A stretch of DNA of 64,000 nucleotides, from NCBI GenBank assembly GCA_023105745.1, contig JALGQZ010000008.1:45443618-45507617 (forward strand), written 5' to 3'. Shown in pieces: positions 23,001 to 35,592 of this stretch. The notes beneath the pieces are model-generated. The model was not told the origin of the DNA and did no database searches. It saw only the letters and a list, made by a program, of their open reading frames with translations. The stretch is from Austropuccinia psidii (lineage: Eukaryota; Basidiomycota; Pucciniomycetes; Pucciniales; Sphaerophragmiaceae). A program made the translations under genes and the position numbers. The first letter of the stretch is position 1, and every line of letters begins with the position of its first letter.

Positions 23001-26000
23001 AGAATTTTAATAATTAAACCATTATGAAAATAGTATATGAAGTAAAACGGAATTTCTTTAAAAACTCAATATTTTATTCTTTTAATCAGTTTTCTTATGA
23101 ATCATTAAATTAGTTTTGAAGATAATGGAAGTTATATTGGTTATATAAGCTCTAAAGATAATGTCTAATAATTTTTGAGTCAAAAATGAAGCTCCCCCTT
23201 TTTTTCTCAATTTAGGAGATAATTAATAGAAATAACCTCTAATTGGAAAATTTTCAAAATATTTTTGAAAAAACAAAATTCTTATGTGAAAAAGAAGATG
23301 ATTTTTCATCATATTAGGTTCATTATAGTAATTATTATGAAGAGTGGAAGATTTTTGGAGTAATAAAATAATACACATTTACACATTAAATTAATTGAAA
23401 AAGAGACTTCCAACCAAGCTAATATAATTTCTTGTTTCATAAGAATGAATATTTTTCTGTTTGTGAAAATTTCAAACTCAAAATTCAATAAGTAAAGTAT
23501 TCTACAAAAGATGTTCTTTTTTCAGATCTATTGAAATCAGGAAAGAATTAAGATATTTAAAACCACAAAATTTTAAAAGAAATAAATTTTTTATATAAAT
23601 GAAGGATTTATTCTAGCAATATTCTCCATTATTTTATTTCTTTTTCATTTTAAATTCAAGTATTATATTTTCTAGTCCAAAATCTGAAAAGAATCTCTTC
23701 ATAGAAATTGAAACCTTTTTTTACAAAGCTTAAGGAAGCTTTATTTCTTTTCCTGTTAAGTTTATATCAAGTAATTCTCCCCAAAAAAACTAAATTTAAG
23801 CCTTAAAATGAATTTTATTCCTAAGGGAATAATAATTATTGTTATCCTGGCATGTTACTATGGAATGAAAACTTCTCTTAAGTTTTTCTAATTCTTTCAA
23901 TAATGGAATCTTCTAATTGTGAGAAAGAAATTTGGGAGTCTATTTGTTTCTTTTCAAAAAGTAATTATAGTAAGGTTCTCCCAGAAGGTATTTTTCTTCC
24001 ATTTCTATTCAGTGAGAATATGTTTCATTGAAATAAAAAAATAACTCCAACTGAAAAAATATAAAATTATTTACATCTTATTATAATCTACCCAAGACTT
24101 ATTTTTTGATTCTTAAATTAATAAAAGTATTCTATTCAAAAAATTCTCAGAAATACCTTTTGAATTTTGGAAAATAAAAATTCTAAAGAATTTGTGAGCT
24201 TACCTTAAGGGTAGAAATTTTATTTAAGGAATATTCTGAATAACTCTCTTATAGTTTAAAATAGTTTTTGTGGGATGAATTTTGAATATAAGAAATATTC
24301 TTAAATTTTGTTTCAAATACTTTAAGTGAGAAATATTTAATCAAAGAATTAAAATCCAAGCTAATTTTTGAAAATTAACACTTCTATTCACCTGTTGTAA
24401 TATAGTACTTCCTTTTAAAACTTAATTTGAAATAGAACTCCTGGGTTAAAATTTGTGAAATAAATCCTATCAATGGATATTTTTATATATATTCTATATA
24501 AAGAGAGAAGAGTTTATATTAACCCCCCACTTTATGAATATTTGTATAATAAATAATTTCTTGAAGTTATCTTGTATCATAAGAATCTTGACACCTTACA
24601 TATATTGAAGGAATTCCTCAAAAAAGTCAGGTATCTTCATTTACAATACTTTAGAAACCAACCATTTCATTTTTTGGCTTACAGCAGCTTTCAAAAAATG
24701 GATTGATATTTAAATCATGAATTCTTAACAGTATTTCAGATTTGGAAGAAACCAAATTTAATTGAGGTTAAATCTAATGAATTTCTCAGCTCTATGATGA
24801 AGGATCATAAGCACAGATATTTAGGCTTAGTAATTATTAGTGAATGATTTTCCATTTTGAAAAAAATGAAGTTTTACCTCTTGATTGAGCTTTATTATTT
24901 TCTTTGAAGAAGTAATTTAAGTAATTTTATCCTAGATAGTTGAGAATATATTATTCACTCAAAAATATATATGTCTTCAGAATTAATATCCATTTGAGCT
25001 ATATCTTGAAAGTTCCTTCAGAAATTTTCCACATTATACAGTTTTTTGTTCAAGAGAAATATTCTGAAATTAGTAAAAACAAAGCTCTTAAATATTCTAA
25101 ATATTCTTACTGAAATTTGTCAAGGTTTTTTCATATACAAAGTTATACCAACATGTATCTTCATAAGCAAATCCATTTTGGGTTCCAAGTTTGAGTCAGG
25201 ATTTTTACATTTTAAAGCTATGTTTGACCTGAAGAGCTTTCCCCCAGGGTCTGCTCTTTTTTTCATGGTGATTAAATATAAAATTTTCATATGTAATTTA
25301 CTTGAAAATTTACAGTAAACAACTTCAATTCTTGATTCCAGATATTTAAATTCAAGTTCAATTATGTAATACACATGCACATTTTGACCTTTCAATTTAA
25401 AATACTCCAATTCCTCATAGCTTCTAAAATACACACCAAACCTCAACTTTAACACAAGAATCAATGGTTAACACACCATTTGGTGTGAGTTAAACTAAGT
25501 TTTTGAGGATTTTCAGATTTTCATACAGAAAATTCTAAAAAATTAATTTAAGCTTAATTAGAGTTGAGTTAAAGAAATTTCACTGAGATATGACCCCACC
25601 TAGTTTTTTATGAGAAATTCAATAATGAAATAATTTTAATTAACTTTTTTTTTTCAAAAGAAAAAATATTTTCAATTTTGATATTTTTGGTAAAAATTTA
25701 ATTTTTACTTCATTATTTTAATTAAAAATATATATTCTCAAATTTTTTTAAACTTAAATTTAAATTTATTCTTAAAGTTTAATTCTAAATTAAATTTTTA
25801 TATTCAAATTTTTTTATTTATCTTTAATTTTAGTTCTTATAATTTAAAATAAAAGTTTTATTTTTTACTTATAAATTATTTTAATTCTTTTTGATCTTTT
25901 GGGTATATGAAAATACCTTCAAGTCTCACAGGGTGCTACTAAAATATGTATGAAGCCATTAGATAGCTCTCACTGAGAGATTCAAGAAAAATACCATTCT

Positions 26001-26805
26001 CATGGGGTTTGAATTAAATATTCATAATCTATATTAGATGTTAAAATAAGTTTTTTTTTTCTTATTTTGTATTCATCCAAGCTGAAAGTGGTTATACCTT
26101 TGCTAACTCTTATCCCATTTTTATAAGGATGGTTTATTCTTTATTTTGGGAATTCCCTCCTTGTAATCTTGACTTTGTGAAATTTATTTCATCATTATTT
26201 TCCATACCATTATTCATTTTATGTTGATTTAATTATGATTCTCTGTTTGGAGTCACAGGCTGACAGTGGATTCAACATTATTTTATAAAATTATTAAGAA
26301 ATATATTTTGAAAAGAATTCAGGTACTTTGGCTAATTTGAGATCTATTAAAAATAATTTGATGAATTTTGGAACAAAAATTTAAGATTGTTTTCTTTTTC
26401 TGAAAAAATGCGTATTTCCAAATAATAATAATAATAAGGATTTTTGGCTCTTTTTTTTTTTTTAAAAAAAAAAAAAATAAGGGTTATTTTTTTTTAAAAA
26501 AAAAGGGAGATTTTTTTTACAAAAAAAGAAGGGTGTTTGAAAAAATCCAAAAGAATTTTCTTTAAAACATTCAAATAGATTTTTATTTAAAAATAGAAAT
26601 GAATATTGTTTGAAAAAAAAAAAAAATGAAATGAAATGAAATTCTTCAAAAAAAAAAAAAGAAATAGATTTTCTTTTTCAGAAAGAGAATTTTTTTTTAA
26701 TATTAAGAATTATTCTTTCAAAAAAAAAAAATCTAAATTTTCAGAAAAACAAACTAATTTCTATTCTTAGCCAAAACCCTTTGGAGGGATGCCTCAGAAT
26801 TTTTT
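20056..26805. other. AT-rich DNA without recognisable genes
   Basis: Short open frames only (for example 20178-20390, 21168-21395, 25046-25318, 25120-25464), all low-complexity or without a domain. Near 25890-25960 a segment (TTTTGGGTATATGAAAATACC...) loosely resembles 5640-5690, consistent with scattered remains of one repeat family. From 26440 to 26760 the sequence becomes runs of T and A. Confidence 0.5.
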
Positions 26806-27413
26806 AGTAAAGGGTGGAATTCTGTTAGCTGGCACCTCTTTTGTGGCTTCCAGATTAAAATACTAGGAATTTTAATAAATCAAAAAGAAGTGGAATACTA
26901 TTATTTGAAGTAATAGATGTATCACTTGATTTAAAATTATGTAATGTTGGAATTTGGGCTTCAACAGTAAAAATGAATGATAATAGTGAATTGAATCACT
27001 TATAAGTGAAAGAGCTTAATATTTCTAAAATAAAATGTAAATGATTTTAATTGTAAAAATATATTTGTGTAAGAGCTCTGAGGATTAATTCCAAGAGCAT
27101 TAATCCTCTTTAAATGTTGTAATTACAAATTGAAATCAAAATAATATGGAATAAGTTTTGTTCAAATGAGGAAAGATCTGTTATAGAAACATGAGAAGAT
27201 ATAACAACATGATTAATGACATAGTGGTAACTTTATACTGTGACATATTAAGTAATAAGTCATAGCAACAAGATTCAATTCATATTATGATAATATGAAT
27301 TTGAGTATTTGAAATTTTTTACAAAATATTGAAAGAAAAAGGAGACCAAATTTTAAAGAAAGTGATTGGGGTCCTTATAGAAGGTAGAAGTTTACATGGT
27401 TGCAGGCTCACAA
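26806..27413 (+). repeat. Dispersed repeat, copy 1 (inverted relative to 50427-51006)
   Basis: About 600 bp that aligns by eye along its whole length with the reverse complement of 50427-51006: GCCTCTTTTGTGGCTTCCAGA, TACTAGGAATTTTAATAAA, GAGGATTAAT, AACATGAGAAGATATAACAAC and TTACATG...AGGCTCACA occur in the same order, at roughly 75-80% identity. It holds a 10-bp stem-loop (GAGGATTAAT 27080-27089, ATTAATCCTC 27099-27108) that copy 2 keeps with one changed end pair. No coding frame. Confidence 0.8.
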
Positions 27414-28323
27414 ATTCTTTTATACCTTGGTCTTACTAAATCACTTCTGGTATGAGCATATATTTGGAAAAGTGCTGATTTATTTCAATTTCTTTGATCT
27501 TTCAGTATTGAAATTTTGTTATTGTTATATTCCAGATATAATAAATTAATGAAAAAAGAAGAAAAACCAACAAAAACCAATTAAAAAACTAACTTAATAA
27601 TTTTTCTTCTTTAAAAGATAAAAATCAAAAATAAAACAAATGTCTTGCTTCATCAATCTCAATATCTCTTTTCTCTCTGGGTGAATGACCTACTACCTTT
27701 TAAGCTTTCTCTAGTTTGAATGCCTTCGCCTTGTTATTTGCTTGAGGAGCCACTTTTTGGGCTCATAAAACTACAATTTTAAATCGTAGAGAAATTGAGT
27801 ACAGAATAATTATGATTGTATTCTTTTTGGAATACTTCAATCATCCCAGAAATCTCGATAGATCACTCCATCGCTCGCTGCTCTACTCCTTGATTTGCCA
27901 TCGTCCAGGCTATAAATCGATCATGACAGTAAATTTTATTAAATTTTACTAAAATTTACTTGGATTTGAGCCTATTAACTCTTCAAGAAGCACTCCATCA
28001 TCGCTTTAACTCAGCCTAAGACTACCCTCCTGGCCTGATCTATCTCCACACACTGCAGTCTGGACTATCTCCTTCTGCCGAGCTAGATTGAGGTATCAGC
28101 TCGAATTTAGCTAGTTTTAATACTAAATTCTTGCCTTTAATGGCCTCTTTAACGCCTTCTTATTCTCTCAACTCCCACAAATTGGTTGGCTATTCCCACC
28201 CTGCTCAGCCTGCCAGTCTTAACTTAAGTTCAAGCCTCCTCCATTCACAACTAAAAATTTCTGCCTCTTCATACTCTAGCTTGGTACTAGCTTGGTATCA
28301 TTTAGATCTACCGCTCAAAGTCC
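27414..28323 (+). other. Upstream region of the methyltransferase gene
   Basis: 27414-27830 is AT-rich. From about 27840 the G+C content rises clearly and stays higher into the gene, as expected for a promoter and 5' untranslated region. An open frame at 28131-28469 overlaps the methyltransferase start in another phase; it is S/L/P-rich, shows no domain and is probably leader sequence. Confidence 0.4.
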
Positions 28324-28379
28324 CATTCCTGTCTGTCCATTCCTGTCTGTCCATTCCTGTCTGTCCATTCCTGTCTGTC
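28324..28379 (+). repeat. Four tandem copies of a 14-bp unit
   Basis: CATTCCTGTCTGTC repeated four times without change, 87 bp before the methyltransferase ATG; a partial fifth unit follows. On the transcribed strand it lies in the probable 5' leader or promoter. Exact tandem copies are likely to vary in number between strains. Confidence 0.9.
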
Positions 28380-28465
28380 CCATTCCCTTTGCACTACTCC
28401 ACCCATCACTGCCAGTCGATCAAATTAACTCTTGAATCCCTCCTAGAAATTTCTTTCTTTCAGTC

Positions 28466-29664
28466 ATGATCACCCAAAAATCTTCTACAATCCCTCCTCA
28501 CCCATCACCCTATTGGTTAGGACGTGAATCTTCAGAGTCCAAGCGGTTATCTGAGCAACATGAGGTCTTAATTAAAGCAGCAGGCGGTTATTTTCCTACT
28601 CAACTATCATTAAATTTGGAAAAACTTGAAGCAATTTTGGACGTCGGTACTGGAAACGCACAATGGCTCCTAGGTCTCCGTCAATCTGGTTTACTATCTC
28701 CTTCAGTGGAACTTTGTGGTATAGATGTTAGCAATGACATGATCCCAAACTCAAAACTTATTCGTGAATTGGGTCTCACTATTAAAATTAAAGATCTTTC
28801 TAGCCCACTTCCAATAAATTGGATTAAAAAGTTTGACTACATTCATATTCGTCACGTCTTGATTTGGATCGAACCAAAAAATTGGCCCTGCATTCTTCAA
28901 AATCTTACTAATGCTTTAAAACCTGGTGGTACACTTCTTGTGCGCTCTTGAGCACTTGCAAATTACTCTCAACATTTCTTTTTTTTTTAACTCTCTTTGA
29001 TCAATTAATACCAAAAAATCATATCATTATTTGCTTACAATTTTCAAAAAAATCTTAAAATTAGATCATCTATCCCGGCGCTGTACCCTATGATTCAAAA
29101 ACTGACAAACCTTTAGGGCTTAATACTGCACCAGGAAAATTGTTTTCGGCATTTTTAAAGTATTTAAATCTTCAAGCATTTAAAACCTAAAAAAAAAAAA
29201 ATCTTTATACCAATTAACTAATTTGGCCCTTTTTGGCTTTTTATAGGCATACTGCATCTTGTGGTCTTCCCCGTCACGCTGTAACTACACTGCCAAAGAT
29301 ACTTCTTCAAGTAGGCCTGGATCCAAGCTGGATCCTTAATACAACTAAGCCAATTAACATGGGAGGCGCTGAACCTGATCTTAGACTCCGTTCGGCCTCA
29401 GCTCACCATCTTGACTTTCTCTTAAAATTACTCAAGAATCTAAGCTACTCAAAAAATTTAGGTTGTCCTCCATCCGATGATGAAAAAGGTGGGAAAACTA
29501 AAGTTAAATTAAATTTGGATTTCATCTCATTAAATTTTAATCATCATTTGACTCAATCTTGTAATTTAGGCTGGAAACAACTAGCACAGGAATGGCATCG
29601 TGCAATCGATCGGGGATGTTATTACAATCTTCATATATTGTCTACTAGAAAACCATTGAATTGA
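28466..29664 (+). CDS. SAM-dependent methyltransferase, class I, three exons
   Basis: Exons 28466-28939, 29065-29159 and 29247-29664 join to 987 nt (328 aa). Introns of 125 and 87 bp start GTGCGC and GTATTT and end TTAG and ATAG; the phase fits across both. The Rossmann methyltransferase core is clear: motif I ILDVGTGNA (residues 57-65, SAM binding), acidic GIDVSND (85-91), FDYIHIRHVLIW (123-134) and a post-motif III LKPGGTLL (151-158). The C-terminal half (HTASCGLPRHAV, LGWKQLAQEWHRAI) would hold the substrate site and is not one I can assign, so the substrate is unknown. No signal peptide; probably cytosolic. The frame has no stop and is not repeated in the window, unlike the transposon genes around it. 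A relative of fungal secondary-metabolism (LaeA-like) or other small-molecule methyltransferases is possible. Confidence 0.8.
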
Positions 29665-30236
29665 AATAGTTCTTTTGCCTTGACTATCATTTATTATATA
29701 AAGATCTCTTACACATTTACATTTTTGACTGTAATCTATTATTAACCAAAAACAAAAAATCATCATTTCTTGGTTTAATTCAAGTTGGTAATGATATTAT
29801 TGTTGATGATTTGAAAAAAAAACAACCAAACAATTGACAATTTAGCAAAAGTAAACTTACCCCAATTAATTTGTTTTTTTAAAACAAACCTTTTTTTTTA
29901 ATTATTATAAACTTTTTTTTTTTTGGTTTTTTGTAAGTTAAATTTCAAAAAATTTACTTTTAATTGTTTTTATTTAACTCATTTTTTTGGAAAAAGAAAA
30001 AAAAGAACACTTTCTAAATAAATTTTTTTAAGATATTTCATGAAATAATTGAAAAAAAAAAACAAAAAGAATTACAATAAAACCAAAAAAAATTAAAAAT
30101 TAAAAATTAAAAATTAAATAATAATTAATTAATTTTTAAAAAAAAATTTTTTTTTTTTTTTTTCATAAAAAAAAATATTTAAAAAAAAAAAAAAAAAAAA
30201 AAATTTTTAAGAAATTTATATATATATATATAAAGG

Positions 30237-30238
<2 letters not shown>

Positions 30239-30300
<62 letters not shown>
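30239..30300. repeat. T31-A31 perfect palindrome
   Basis: Thirty-one T, then thirty-one A, with GGAA before and CAAT after. It can fold on itself over the full length. Homopolymer lengths are error-prone in assemblies, so the exact symmetry may be partly technical. Confidence 0.7.
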
Positions 30301-30301
<1 letters not shown>

Positions 30302-30581
30302 AATAATTAATTAAATTAAATTAATATTTAAATTTTATATAAGAAAAAAAAATAAAAAAAATAAAATAAAATAAAAAAATAAAAAAAAAAATAAAAAAAA
30401 TAAAATTTATTATTATTATTATTATTATTATTAAAAGAGTTTAAAATTAATATTTAAAATAAAATAAAATAAATTAATTAATTAATTAATTAAAATTATT
30501 ATTAAATTTTTTTTTTATTATTTAAAAAAAAAAAATAAAAAATTTTGTTTAAAATAATTTGAAAAGATAAAAAAAAATTAA

Positions 30582-30612
<31 letters not shown>

Positions 30613-30831
30613 GTTTTTTTTTTTTTTTTTTTTATGTTTAGATGTTTTTAATAATAAAATTTTTATTATTTAAATTAAAATTCAAATTTGATTTAATTTT
30701 AATTAAAATAAAAAAAAATAACTTTTAATTCAAAAAAAAAATTAATTTTATTCTTTTTAAAAGTTTTTTGAAATTAATTTGTTAAAAAGATAATTTTAAT
30801 ATAATTAAATTTTTAATAAAATTATCTTAAC

Positions 30832-30833
<2 letters not shown>

Positions 30834-30871
<38 letters not shown>
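30834..30871. repeat. (AT)n microsatellite
   Basis: About nineteen uninterrupted AT units followed by TTTATATATT. Confidence 0.85.
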
Positions 30872-30873
<2 letters not shown>

Positions 30874-30995
30874 ATATATTTAAAATATTAAGAAATTATT
30901 AGTTTAAGATTTTTGAAATCTTAGAAATTAAATTTGAGTTTTGAGGAGAAAAAAATCAATATTTCTAACTTGAGATTTCTTATATTTTACACCCC

Positions 30996-31016
30996 ATAAT
31001 AATAATAATAATAATA

Positions 31017-31074
<58 letters not shown>
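30996..31074. repeat. (AAT)n microsatellite
   Basis: About 26 units with a single G interruption near 31020. Confidence 0.88.
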
Positions 31075-31535
31075 GTGGTAATTTCAAAACCATTATCACT
31101 TTTTAAATTTTGATATATAAAATAATTCAATGTGTGTAATTTAATTATTTTTAAATGAATGAAAATTTGAATTATCATGTTCAACAAAGAGTATTTTTTT
31201 TATTTTTTCAAGTCAAAACCTCTTAAAATCTATTTTTTTGAAAAAAAAAAAATGATGAAAATTGAAAGAATGAAAATTGAAATAATATAAAATGAAACAT
31301 AAACAAAAGAAAAAATATGTAAAAAAAAAAAAAGGGAAAATCTGGGGGAAAAGGTAAAAAAACTCAAGAGATATGTGGGTAAATGTGGGTAAATGGGGAG
31401 AAAATGGAACACTAAAAAAAAGGTTCTTCTTTTTGGTAATTTTAATTTTCTTTTGAAAATTTATTTAACTTCAAAATCCAAAATTTTCAAAAAAAAAACA
31501 ACTTAATCAAGAGCATAGGAATAGGGGGGGAGTGT

Positions 31536-34500
31536 TAATTTAAGGTACAAAGGAAAAGTTAAATTAATAAAAATTAATTCTTTTAATTTAGGATTACCTT
31601 ATTTTGATTATTATTTTTTAATCTTAAAGAGAGTTTATTTCAATTTTATATTTTTTATTAAAAAAAAAACAAAAAAAATTAAATCTTTGTTTTTAATCTA
31701 ATATATTGATTCTTTTTTAACAAAAAAAAAATCAAAAAATCAAAACTAGAATATAATTCATAAATCTTCAAGTTTATCAAATTTTTATTAATTTTAATTA
31801 CTAATTCTTAAATCATTATTTTTGAACAAAAAAAAAGGTAAATTTAATGGATTATCATATTAAAATACTTTCTTAAGAAATTTCTTTCATTTTTTGTAAA
31901 TTTAATTTCCAATTCGATAGAAACATACCTTAATCCATGATCTCTTTTAAGTCAAGAATTAGTCAGGTTAAGTAGAATAATTTGTTTTTTTCCCAGTCAA
32001 GTTCAATTATTCATGAATTAATTATGCTTCATTATCTAATAAGAAGGAGATAAAACTGATATCAATCGGTATAGGAGTCTATATTATTTTCAGGAGTACA
32101 CCTTCCATTAATATAGTATCCTTTTTTTTATGGGGGGAATAATAGGATGCTGGTTTTGCATATATTTTATTACTTGATATGTATTATCTATATTTCTATT
32201 TTCCAAAGGAGTAAAGTGGATGAATTAATTGAAAATCTTCTAAAGCTTTTAGAGTAAGAATTTGGTGGTCATTAGGATGAATGAGACTTTAGTCCACTGT
32301 GTGCAATTTTTGAAAATGGCTTTACTGTAAGGGTTATTTATGATTTGGAGAGCTTGGAAATAATCCCCTTGGATCAAAACAAACTCATAATCATTGATAG
32401 AAAAATTCTCAATATAGAATAGATGAAAGATAATTTCGATAAAGGTGAATTTTCTTTGTCAGATTCATGTCCTTGAAATTATATATGTTCTCAATTTTTT
32501 CATCTTAGGCCCAGTACCAGGTGTAATATTCCTAAGATATAAATCAATTCAGATTCTCGATGAAGAAGTGAGATATTTCAAAAACCAAATGTGTTTTTGG
32601 AAATTTTCTGGATTCAAAAAATCTCTATTCTCCTTAAAATAAGATTAGGATCAGATTAATGAGGTAAATTAAGGTCCAATTCTTATCTAAAATTGAAATA
32701 AAAAAAAATGCTTTCATTGGTAATTTGAGTAAATAATTTTCAGCTATTCTTTTTAAGTGTTTTATCTTTGTCAAATGTTCCTTAGAATTGAAATTGAAAG
32801 AAAATTTTGGCTCAAATTCCTGATTTTTGACTATTAATATATATTTAGCTAATTAATTTTTATATATACCCTTAAAACTACAATTAGAATATTTTCAATT
32901 TACTCACTTTTAATTATGTAATTGCTTCTTAAGCTATTTACTCATTCATTAATTCTAATTCTGATTAATTAAATTGATTTAAAAAACCTTCTCTTTTAGT
33001 AAAAACTTGAAATTTTAAGTATAAATTTGGTTAATTAGTTCAAAAAAATTCAATTAATTAAATTTTAAAAAAAAGATTATTAAAATTTTAAATATTAATT
33101 TTCTTAATTGATTTAAACTTTATATAAGAAAAAAAATTATTCTAAAATATTTGAAAAAGTCTCTATTGTTTTTTTTTTGTTTTGTTTTTTTTTAATTTTG
33201 ATAAAAAAAAATATTTTCTTCCTATAATAATTAAGATCAAAATATTAAATTGATTTTTTACCTACCCTCAATCCCCAAAAAACAAAGCTAATTAACTTAA
33301 ATTTTAAATTTTTACTTTTTTTTTTATTTTTTAAGATAATGAAAATTAAGATTTTTTTTTCTATTTTTAATTGATTTGATTCTCTTTTTTTTTTCTTCAG
33401 TTGATAATGATAATTTTTTTTTATTTCAAAGAAAAAAAGAAGGATTTATATTTTAATTGAATATAAATTTATATATATAAATTCAAAAAACCAAAAAAAA
33501 AACTTTAATTAAAATAGATTCATTATATTTCACTTAACTAAATTAAAAATCTTCATGAAATCAAAAAAAAGTCGTTCAGATTCTAAAATTCATCATAAAA
33601 TTACGACTAACATTAATTTAAGTAATTTTAAGATTTCACTTACAGACTGAATGAATAATGTATGTAGCAATTTCCATTTTGTGTTTATCAAGTTCATACA
33701 CTAAACAAAAATTGGGAATTTTTACTTACATACTGTATTAATTCCCCCTAGGTTTTTTGATTAAAATCAAACATATTATTATTAAATTAAATCAAATTTA
33801 AAAATAAAAAATAAAATAACCTCCCATTATTAAATTGAATAAAAACAATATATATATATATATATATGAAAATATTATAATAAATTAATTCAAATCCAAA
33901 AAAAATAAGCTTTATGTTCTCTTTTCTTTAAACATATATATATCTATATATTTGATTATTTTAATTAATTACTTAATTAATAATGATTCAAAATAAATAG
34001 ATAAAACTAACTTTCATTTATTTCCCTCTTTTTTTTTTAGAAAAAAAACCTTATTTTAATCAAATTTAATTTATGAATATCTTTAAAAAAAGATTAAATT
34101 ATAAATAAGTAAATTTTCTTTTTCTAAGTGAATCTTTAGAAAAAAAAAGTTTTATTTAAAATTATTTAGTATTTGAAGTACCTAAAAAATTCCTTTCATT
34201 TATTTATTTATTTTTTTTAATAAAATTTATTATTACTTCTTAATAAAGATTAAAAAAAATGTATTTCAAAAAAATTCTCAATTTTATTATTATTATTATG
34301 TTTATTATTTATTTTTATTTTATTTTTTTTGAAAAATTTGATAATTATTAATTATTATTATTTTTTTTTTCTTAAAAGAAAAAAGTTTTTGATTTAAAAT
34401 TAATTTAAATTGATTCAATTAGAATTAAAAAAAAAAAAAAAGAACAAAAAAAAAAAAAAAATTTTTTTTTTTTTAAGAATGTAATATTTTTTTTCTTTCT

Positions 34501-35592
34501 TTTTTCATTCAATTAATGACCCCCCCCAAAAAAAATAAAAATAAAAATAAAAAATTATAAAAGTTTTGAAAGATTGCAATTATTTTTATCTTTTTTTATT
34601 TTTCTTTTCTTCTTAAATTAATAATTCTTTAATTTTAAAAATTAAATTAAATTTTTTTATTATATATTATTATTATTTAACCTTTAAATTAATAAAAAGA
34701 AAAAAAATTATTTATTTATTTATTTTTTTAAAAAGAAAATTATACAAAAATTTTTAAAAAAAAAAAAAAAAAAAGAAAAGAAAAAGAGAAAGAAATTCTT
34801 CAATTTTTTTTTCTTAAATAATTTAAAATTCATTTAATCAAATATTCTTTTTCTATTTTTTTAAGATAAAATAATTCATTATAAAAATCAAAAAAAAAAG
34901 AAAGTTTTTCTATTATAATGAATTTTTGATTTTTTTTTTACTACATACTAATTATATATATATATAATTGAATTTATTATATGATTAGATTTATTATAAT
35001 AAAATTGAAAGTTTTTCTTTCAAGCTTATTTAATTTTTTTTTTTCAGGTTTGATTAATTAAAAAAAAAGACTTAACTATTTAATAATTTCAATGATTAAA
35101 TTAGTATTAATTTTGGTTTGGTTTGGTTTGGTTTTTGTTTTTGGATTATAAATTCCTTGAAGTTTAAGGGGCTAAAAAACCTTTTAATGAAAAGAATTTA
35201 TTCAATTGAACTAACAAATGAAAATTATTCCAACTATAATAATTTTTATGTAGTAAAAGTTATATATATGAATGAGAAAAAGAGAAGTATTTAGTAAATT
35301 AGATTACCCTTATTAATGATTATTAATTACATTAACCTCCTTGAAAGATATTTTGGATAATTTATAATTAAATCACTTATAAAAAGTAATTTTTTAGTTT
35401 TAAATTAATAAATATGAATTTAATAATAAGAAAATATATCATAAAACTTTCAAAAACATGAAATTATAGGATAATTAAATTGAAATAACAACTTAAATAA
35501 AAAAAACTGAATTTGTTTCATATATTCAATAATTCTATTAAAAGTTAAAATGAAATTATATTGGATTTATAGAAAAAAAAAGTTAATATTAT
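31536..35592. other. AT-rich DNA without recognisable genes
   Basis: 31840-32660 has a more mixed composition and may be an old transposon piece; the open frame at 32445-32642 (GPVPGVIFLRYKSIQ...) has no domain I recognise. From about 33000 to 35300 the sequence is A/T runs and short microsatellites, for example (TA)n near 33850 and TTTGG repeats near 35115. Confidence 0.45.

Larger units (their letters stand above)
29665..31535. repeat. Extreme AT low-complexity block
   Basis: Nothing coding. Contains a run of exactly 31 T followed by 31 A (30239-30300), other long A and T runs (30131-30204, 30583-30633), an (AT)n microsatellite (about 30834-30871), an (AAT)n microsatellite (30996-31074) and TATATA strings. 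The tyrosine-only open frame at 30987-31187 is the microsatellite read as protein. Confidence 0.8.

Noticed and set aside
28131..28469. 112-codon frame overlapping the methyltransferase start by four bases
   Set aside because: Different phase, includes the 14-bp tandem units, no domain; more likely leader sequence. A regulatory upstream frame cannot be fully excluded.
30987..31187. Open frame with a long tyrosine run
   Set aside because: Translation of the (AAT)n microsatellite.
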